NCBI GenBank assembly: GCA_963698255.1
Contig: CAVOQD010000012.1
Location: 62,001 to 126,000 of the forward strand
Source: JAWKOK01 sp963698255
GTDB taxonomy: Bacteria > Chloroflexota > Anaerolineae > Caldilineales > Caldilineaceae
Length of the DNA stretch: 64,000 nucleotides
Direction: 5' to 3'
Shown: positions 58,434-64,000 of the stretch, one piece after another
Position numbering within the stretch: the stretch's first letter is position 1
Layout: each line of letters starts with the position of its first letter
The notes under the pieces: model-generated
What the model saw: only the letters and a program-made list of their open reading frames with translations
The model's database searches: none
What the model was told of the DNA's origin: nothing
Made by a program: the position numbers and the translations under genes

Positions 58434-59149
58434 CTACGACGATATGCGGCTGTGCCGGGAGATGGCTCAACAGGTCGCCGAGATCGGTGAGATGGATGAA
58501 ATCATCGCGCTCATCGGCTTCCAGCGCGAAGACGCCTTCACGGTCGATCAGGAAGGCGTCCAGCCCGGCGGCGGTGGCGCCCTCACAGTCATCGTCGATG
58601 CGGTCGCCGATGTAGACGGCGTTGGCCGGCGCCGCATCGAGCATCTCCAGCGCCTTCAGAAAGGGCCCGCTGCCCGGCTTGCGACCATGGCCGTCGTCGC
58701 CCGCAATGATGACCGGGAAGTAGGACGCCAGTCCATGTGCGGAGACAAAGCGGTCGGCCCCGACTCGCCCCCGCTGGGTGATGATGCCGAGCCGCCAGCC
58801 GCCGGCGTGAAGCCGCTCGACCGTGGGTACCACGTCGTCGAAGAGGGGCGGCACCGGCTGGGCGTCGAAGAAGGTCTGGACCCGGGCCGAATTGCAGACC
58901 ATCGTCGTCGGGCACGTCGAGTTGTTCCAACACGCGATGGTAGAACTGGCGATAGAGTTCGGGCACCCAGCCCTGCTCCTCGGCCGCGCCCACATGGTTG
59001 TAGAAATAGTGGATCTGGCGCGCCACGGCCTCTTTGACGTCGTCGTACGAGCGCGGATAACCCCACTCGGCCAGCAGGGGCGGCAGCAGGGCATGGCCAT
59101 GCTCGACCAGCGTGCCGTCCAGATCGAAGAGTACGGTGTTGATTGGCAT
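58434..59149 (-). CDS. HAD-superfamily hydrolase (two frameshifts)
   Basis: About 237 residues. The catalytic motif FDLDGTLVE (residues 7-15), the TQRG motif II, the motif III Lys (GRKPGSGPF) and the motif IV Asp pair (IGDRIDDD) are present. The cap is helical, as in phosphoglycolate phosphatase-like subfamily I. One base is skipped near 58903, and one near 58440 would give a stop at 58434-58436 just before trpF; otherwise the frame runs into trpF. The substrate is unknown; it lies within the trp cluster. Confidence 0.75.
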
Positions 59150-59267
59150 GGCGGGCTTTCTGTGCAGACGATCATTGCAGGCAGAGAGAGATTCGGCAGA
59201 TTAGGAGATCGGGAGATCGTTGGCGAATCGCCATTCCGCCCAATCTCTCTGCAATCCCAGCCTCAGT

Positions 59268-59999
59268 CTAGAACTGAATCCCCAAAATGCCCAACAGCAC
59301 CACGATCAGCGGTGCGATGACGATGGCCGGCAGCAGATTGGCCACCCGGATCTGCTTGAGATCGAGCAGGATGAAACCGATGCCCAGGATCAGCACGCCG
59401 CCGGTCGCGGTCAGTTCCACCACCCAGGGCGTGGTCCGCGTGATCTCGGCCAAGCCGGTCCCCAGCCACATGGCCAGCGCGCTGATGCCGCCCTGGACGA
59501 CGCCCACGGTCACGACGCTCAGCAGCACGCCGGGACCCAGCGTGGCCGCAAAGGGGATGGCGGCGAAGCCGTCGAGCATGCTCTTGATGGCCAGCAATTC
59601 GTAGTCGCCCAGCAGGCCGTCCTGGATGCTGCCCAGCACGGTCATGGGGCCGACGCAGAAGACCAGGCTGGCGGTCACAAAGCCGCGGGTGACGCTCCAG
59701 CCTTCGACCTTGCCCTGCCCCAGCCGGTGGCCGAAACGATCCTCCAGCCACTGGCCCAGCCGGTTCAGGCCGGCGTCGATGCCGATCAGCTCGCCGATGA
59801 TGCCGCCGACCAGCACGCTGAAGAGCGGAATCAGAATGTTGTTGCTGGTGATGGCCATGCTGACGCCGATGACCAGCGTCATCAGCCCCAGGCCGGCCAT
59901 GACCGTCTCCTGCACACGCTTGGGCAGGCGATTGCCGGCCAGCACGCCGATGGTTCCACCGATGAGAATGGTGATGATGTTGAGAATGGTTCCGGTCAC
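59268..59999 (-). CDS. DUF554 membrane protein
   Basis: A 243-residue polytopic protein with about seven membrane segments. TGTILNIITILIGGTIGVLAGNRLPKR, GLMTLVIGVSMAI, GWSVTRGFVTASLVFCVGPMTVLGSIQDGL and GVLILGIGFILLDLKQIRVANLLPA are the DUF554 pattern. A GTG at 59999 overlaps the stop of the methyltransferase gene (GTGA), indicating coupling. The family is a suspected transporter. Intact frame. Confidence 0.82.
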   Translation of the reverse strand: MTGTILNIITILIGGTIGVLAGNRLPKRVQETVMAGLGLMTLVIGVSMAITSNNILIPLFSVLVGGIIGELIGIDAGLNRLGQWLEDRFGHRLGQGKVEGWSVTRGFVTASLVFCVGPMTVLGSIQDGLLGDYELLAIKSMLDGFAAIPFAATLGPGVLLSVVTVGVVQGGISALAMWLGTGLAEITRTTPWVVELTATGGVLILGIGFILLDLKQIRVANLLPAIVIAPLIVVLLGILGIQF

Positions 60000-60747
60000 G
60001 AATTTGCCTTCATGCCGCTGAAGACCACAAAGATGCTGTTCTGATAGTGGCAGCCGACATCGGTAAAGCCGATCGATTTGCAGAGCCTCCAGCTGTGACG
60101 ACAGCGTGCTCAGCTTGTTCTCTTCCTTGTAACGCGCCTCATCCGGCACGCCGCTGTAGTCCTCGGCCAGACCAAGCTGACGCCTGGCGCGCTTCGATCC
60201 ACTCGCGCCAGCAGGCGTAGTACCAGTCCATCAGCGCCTCGATCTGGTGTCGGGAAGACGGTGTCGATGTTGACAAACGCGCCGCCGGGCTTCAGACGCT
60301 GGTAGATCAGGTCGAAGAGGGCCGACCTTCTCCGCCAGGTAGAGATGATGGATGGCAAAGCCGGAGACAACCATGTCGTATTGGCCGAGCAGCGACGGAT
60401 CGGCGATCAGTTCGGCAAAGGTGTGCTGCATTATCTGCACGTCCTGTTCGCCTCGGACCGATCGCGAAAGCGCTCCTGTGCGGCAGCCAGCATGTCGGCC
60501 GAGCCGTCGACCAGCGTCAGCCGCGCATGGGGCGCCACGTCGGCGATATTGGCGGCCAGTTCGCCGTCACCGCAGCCCAGATCGAGCAGTCGAACGGCTG
60601 GCGATCGGCCAGAAAGTGGCGGTAGAACGACTGCATGATGAAAAGCTGCATGCGCCGCCCGAGCACAAAGTGGTCGGCATTCTGCCGGTATTCACCGGCG
60701 TAGGCCGATTCCATCCAGGCTGTGTCGTCGAAGTATTCCTGTGCCAT
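59996..60747 (-). CDS. SAM-dependent methyltransferase (several frameshifts)
   Basis: About 248 residues. The motif I region VRLLDLGCGDGELAANIADVAP is typical of class I methyltransferases, followed by LTLVDGSADMLAAAQERF, YDMVVSGFAIHHL and LKPGGAFVNIDTVFPTP. The C-terminus reads TDVGCHYQNSIFVVFSGMKANS in the restored frame. Five or more shifts are needed (near 60604, 60463, 60330 and further on); two of them (near 60604 and 60463) are equivalent to one missing or two extra bases. It is most similar in pattern to small-molecule methyltransferases; the substrate is unknown. It lies between trpC and DUF554. Confidence 0.7.
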
Positions 60748-60762
60748 CGTTATTCCTCCTCG

Positions 60763-61610
60763 TCACAGACGTCCTGCCGCAACAAACTCACGCACTTTGG
60801 CCGCCCGCTCGCGCTGCGGCAGCTTGCAGAAGGTCTCGCCCACGAGGATGGCGTCGCAGCCCATGTCGGCCATGGCGCGCACATCATCGACGTTGCCGAT
60901 GCCGCTCTCGCCGACGACGATTTTGCCGGCGGGGATACGCTGCCCGCAGCCGGGCCGTGTTCTCGATATCCACGGTGAAGGTCTTCAGATCGCGGTTGTT
61001 GACGCCGATGATCTCGGCATCGACGGCCAACGCACGGTCCAGTTCAGCGTCGTCATGGACTTCGACCAGCGCCTGCATGCCCAGGCTACGCGTCAGCTTG
61101 TAGAGATCACGCAGTTCATTATCGCTCAGCACGCCGACGATCAGCAGCAAGGCATCGGCTCCAGCGGTGCGCGCCTCGTAGACCTGATAGGGCGAGTAGA
61201 TGAAGTCCTTGCGCAGAACCGGCACCGGCAGCTTGATATCGCGCAGCCGCTCCTTGATGCTGGTCAGATATTCCAGATCGCCCTGGAAGAAGCGCCGGTC
61301 GGTCAGGCACGAGATGGCGGCCGCGCCGTTGCGGGCATAGGTCTCGGCGATCAGGTCCGGGATCCCATTCGGTGGCGATCAGCCCCTTGGACGGGCTGGC
61401 CCGCTTGACCTCGGCGATCAGGCTGGCCCCCTGTTCGGCGGTCAACGCCGCGGCGAAGTCGATGGTCGGCGGAGCCAACAGCGCAAAGGCTTTGACATCG
61501 GCCAGCGGGACCAGATCCATCTGCTTGGGCACCTCTTGGCGCTTGGCCGCCATGATCTGATCGAGGACTTTGCCTTTGTGTTTGGCGATGTCGAGTTTGG
61601 AGTGTTTCAT
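60763..61610 (-). CDS. trpC: Indole-3-glycerol phosphate synthase (two frameshifts)
   Basis: About 282 residues. Converts CdRP to indole-3-glycerol phosphate. LIAEVKRASPSKGLI carries the catalytic Lys region, VPVLRKDFIYSPYQVYEA the second Lys, LVEVHDDAELDRAL, IIGVNNRDLKTFTVDI and IVVGESGIGNVDDV complete the TIM-barrel active site. One base is skipped near 61373 and 60944. The N-terminal start at 61610 matches the expected leader helix. It is separated from trpD by a small four-helix-bundle gene. Confidence 0.85.
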
Positions 61611-61687
61611 GTGGTTGACCAGATCCCTTCTGAAAAGACGAGTGGGGATGTTGGGTTGTGGGGCAGTGGGGAGGAGGAACATGCTCC

Positions 61688-62083
61688 TCATTTCAGTAGC
61701 CACTGTTCAGGTTTGCGCTCCACAGCCACGATGGCGCCGATGATGCGATCATATTCGGCGAAGAGTCGTGCGAGCGTCGCTCGGCTCAAGATACCCTGCA
61801 TTGACCGCAAAATGCAACCATGTCTGTGTCTCAGCCGCCTCGGCTTCGGCATCATTGAGTCTGAGCAAGAACGAACCGCGATACCGGCGTCTGACGCCAT
61901 GCCTCTGCCAGATTCGCGCAGACAGACCGCGAAGAACGTCTGACCTGATCGGTCAACGAATAACGTTCCTCCACTGGAAATGCCTTACTATACTCGAATA
62001 TCGCCGTCGCAGCTGTCAAATGCCATCCGATAAATATGCCACTCATGATGATTGCGTATGAACGCGGGAGATCGCTCATCCAT
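61688..62083 (-). CDS. Four-helix-bundle protein (23S rRNA intervening-sequence type), three frameshifts
   Basis: About 130 residues. HEWHIYRMAFD, FPVEERYSLTDQVRRSSRSVCANLAEAWR and DAEAEAAETQTWLHFAVNAGYL are the signature of the small four-helix-bundle (S23/IVP) family; it ends AEYDRIIGAIVAVERKPEQWLLK. One base is skipped near 62003, 61895 and 61775. Family members often sit alone or in IVS elements within 23S rRNA genes; here one lies inside a trp operon. The function is unknown. Confidence 0.75.
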
Positions 62084-62167
62084 GTTTTTCCCTCAATCCG
62101 TAGTACCAAGTTTCGACAATTGCGAGTCTAGCACCCTACTGCCCCACATCCCTACTTCCCCACAACC

Positions 62168-63209
62168 CTACTGCCCAAACGCTCTCGTCTTCGCCACATA
62201 CCGCTCCAACACATCCAGCGCCGCGCCGCTGTCGAGGCTCTCGGCGGCAACGGCCAGACCGCCGGCGATGTCACCGCTCTCGGTGCTGAGCGCGGCCGCG
62301 GCGTTGAGCAGCACGACATCGCGCTTGGGGCCGGTCAGCTCGCCCTTGAGCAGTGCCATGGCAATGGCTGCATTCTCGTCGGCGTCGCCGCCCTGCATGT
62401 CGGCCAGCGTGGAGCGGGCGAAGCCCAGATCCGCGGGGTCAAATTCAAAGGTGCGTGACCGCGCCGTCCTTGAGATGGCTGACGCGGCTGACGCCGGTGG
62501 TGGTCAGTTCATCCAGCCCGGCGCCGGTCTCGTAGTAGCCGTGGACGACGTAGGCGGCGCGGCGGCCCATCTTGCCCAGCACCTGGGCCATCGGCTCGGT
62601 CAGGTCGGGCGAGAAGACACCGACGAGCATGTTGGTGGGCGCGGCCGGATTGGTGAGCGGGCCGAGGATGTTGAAGATGGTGCGCGCCTGGATGTCGCGC
62701 CGCGGGCCCATGGCGTAGCGCATGGCCGGGTGGTAGGAGGGGGCAAAGAGGAAGACGATGCCCACCTCTTCCAGACAGGCCAGCGGCCTGCTCCGGCGTG
62801 GTCTGCAAGGTGGCGCCCAGCGCTTCCAGCACGTCGGCGCTGCCCGCACGCCGGTTGGAGCGGTTGCCGTGCTTGGCGACCTTGTCGCCCGCGCCCGCGA
62901 TCACAAAGGCGGCGATGGTGCTGATGTTGAACTTGTGGGTGCCGTCGCCGCCGGTGCCGACGATGTCGATCAGCACATCGTCGCCTGCCTGGAACGGCAC
63001 CTGCACGGCGCTGCGCGTCATGGCGCTGGCGCAGCCGGTGATCTCGTCGACCGTCTCGCCCTTCATGCGCAGCGCGGCCAGGAAGGCGCCGATCTGGGCA
63101 TCGCTTGCCTCGCCCGCCATGATCTCGGTCATGGCCGCGTCGATCTGCTGCGGTGGACAGATTTTGCTGGTCAAACAAGTTGTTGAATTGCGACTTGAAC
63201 GTTGCTCAT
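62168..63209 (-). CDS. trpD: Anthranilate phosphoribosyltransferase (four frameshifts)
   Basis: About 346 residues. Transfers phosphoribosyl from PRPP to anthranilate. IDIVGTGGDGTHKFNIST and KVAKHGNRS hold the PRPP-binding GTGGD and KHGN motifs; RRDIQARTIFNILGPLTNPA and VVHGYYETGAGLDEL follow. The N-terminal leader MSNVQVAIQQLVDQQNLS and the start at 63209 (GAGGAG upstream) need one-base skips near 63173 and 63148; others lie near 62788 and 62460. It is the first gene of the trp cluster seen here; trpE, trpG, trpB and trpA are not in the window. Confidence 0.85.
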
Positions 63210-63230
63210 ACTCATCTCCTCAAAAAGTGT

Positions 63231-64000
63231 TCAGCGGAGTAATGATACAGACTGTGGTTCTGATAGACCGCGGATGAGGCGGATGTGGCTGATTTTCGCG
63301 GATGAAATCCGAATCATTCGGTTCATCCGCCCAATTCGCCTCATCCGCAGCCTATCACCCGGCGTCGCCGGAATCAATTCCTCTGCTAAATCGTCACGAA
63401 TAGCTTTGTCACCTGGTCCGGTAAAATCCTCAACGTTTGCGCCGAGGGTTTGTGACGCCTGGGTCAGGCTGGCGGACAGCGTCGACGCCAGAAAAGGCAG
63501 GTTCTCCCGGTACGTCGCCAGGGCATCTGAGTCGCCGGCCAGATCTCGCAGGCCATCCAACAGAAAACAGGTGGACAGAAACGGCAGCAATCGCCGATAG
63601 ACCTCGACACGTATCTCGATCCCCGGTTGTTCGACGCTGCTCAGATAGCTCGTCCAGCCAGTCTCCACGAACATCCTCGCTGAGATCTGCCTGATTCATG
63701 TGTAGAAAACGGGCCACCTCAAGCGCCGGATCACCGAGACCGAACAACTCCCAATCGAGAAATGTCACGTCACCGAATGCCTCGATCATATTCTCCAGGC
63801 GCACATCGCCGTGGACCGGCGCAGGAAGCAGCCCTTGCCAGAGCGGCAACGCTTGCTCAACCAGCGTCTTGGCCCGGTCCGCCAGTTCAGCGAAAGCGGC
63901 TCGCAGATCGGACGCCTCAGATACGGTCAGCCAGACGTTGATGTTGCCGATGCTGGTGCGCAACAACCGCCACTGATAGTCGAGGCTGATCGGATGGGGG
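63231..64000 (-). CDS. APH-family phosphotransferase, 5' end off the window (one frameshift)
   Basis: The visible part (about 256 residues) begins beyond the right edge. The catalytic loop PAPVHGDVRLENMI and the metal motif VTFLDWELFGLGDPALEVARFL are classical for APH/choline-kinase-like enzymes. The downstream part is joined by skipping one base near 63668 (FVETGWTSYLSSVEQPGIEIRVEVYRRLLPFL). The last 40 or so codons (GDRLRMRRIGRMNRMIRI...) derive from repeat copy B at 63261-63357; the native end is probably near 63360. The substrate is unknown. Confidence 0.7.
63261..63357. repeat. Palindromic GCGGAT-type intergenic repeat, copy B
   Basis: Arms TGATAGACCGCGGATGAGGC and, on the right, the complement of TGATAGGCTGCGGATGAGGC, with an inner stem around GGATGAAATCCG. 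It is closest to copy A: both share a core close to GGATxAAATCCGAAT. It overlaps the 3' end of the phosphotransferase frame. Confidence 0.65.

Noticed and set aside
58165..59175. Genuine fusion of the HAD hydrolase with TrpF
   Set aside because: The frame is continuous, but TrpF has its own ATG with an AGGAG sequence upstream, and a one-base correction near 58440 gives the HAD gene its own stop. A frameshift artefact is more likely.
59220..60044. A 274-residue open frame on the plus strand
   Set aside because: Antisense to the DUF554 gene; extreme His/Gln/Asp-rich composition.
1..64000. Programmed +1 ribosomal frameshifting as a general mechanism
   Set aside because: The codons before the skipped base vary freely (for example ACG, GAA, CAT, CCC, GCG) and there is no common slippery site or downstream element; error is simpler, though the insertion bias is reported as a finding.

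Overview
The window looks like a contig from an uncultured member of the Chloroflexota, probably Anaerolineae or Caldilineales. This is inferred from gene content only: large NB-ARC/TPR regulators, a fused shikimate kinase-dehydroquinate synthase, sugar ABC lipoproteins, a GerW-like protein, secreted repeat proteins ending in an LP-x-x-R-type tail, and palindromic intergenic repeats. No rRNA, tRNA, CRISPR array, transposase or phage gene was recognised.

Layout. 1-2.6 kb: shikimate pathway genes aroC - HIT - aroK/B on the minus strand. 2.8-3.8 kb: a lipoprotein. 4-7.8 kb: a sugar ABC operon (binding protein and two permeases, no ATPase). 8.4-9.4 kb: a zinc-type dehydrogenase. 9.5-15.2 kb: a beta-helix lipoprotein and a small conserved protein, divergent from a SARP/NB-ARC/TPR activator. 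15.2-20.7 kb: two phosphotransferase-fold proteins, a double GNAT, an LLM-type F420/flavin oxidoreductase preceded by a NUDIX relic, and an MFS exporter. 21.1-23.3 kb: a DGPF - VOC - ECF42 sigma factor cluster. 23.3-29 kb: an XRE/NB-ARC/TPR regulator divergent from a cupin, a two-domain cupredoxin-like lipoprotein and an FAD oxidase, with a near-identical 34-bp motif ahead of the cupin and the lipoprotein. 29.2-34.4 kb: exported propeller, lipoprotein and SIMPL proteins. 34.4-39.5 kb: a methyltransferase with an internal deletion, an enolase-superfamily dehydratase, an S9 peptidase and a spermidine-synthase-fold protein. 39.8-46 kb: a 2062-residue secreted repeat protein. 46.2-48.8 kb: a membrane protein, GerW-like protein, histidine phosphatase and D-2-hydroxyacid dehydrogenase. 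48.8-52.8 kb: MscS and a protein made of two fused substrate-binding domains. 53-53.6 kb: a DUF4160/DUF2442 pair. 53.6-57.5 kb: an aldo/keto reductase and a second secreted repeat protein. 57.7-63.2 kb: a tryptophan operon (trpD, trpC, trpF) interspersed with a four-helix-bundle protein, a methyltransferase, a DUF554 protein and a HAD phosphatase. The right edge holds a partial phosphotransferase.

A dominant property of the sequence is that about 25 genes are broken into frames, and in nearly every case the reading frame is restored by skipping exactly one base. About 45 single-base insertions were traced against at most three possible deletions. I annotate these as single genes spanning the frameshifts. 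The most economical explanation is an insertion-biased sequencing or assembly error, but several large genes, including the 6.2-kb one, are free of it.

Several promoters with a TATACT -10 box, a set of strong intergenic hairpins and two families of dispersed palindromic repeats are visible. One repeat-like hairpin sits inside trpF and adds about 20 residues to it.
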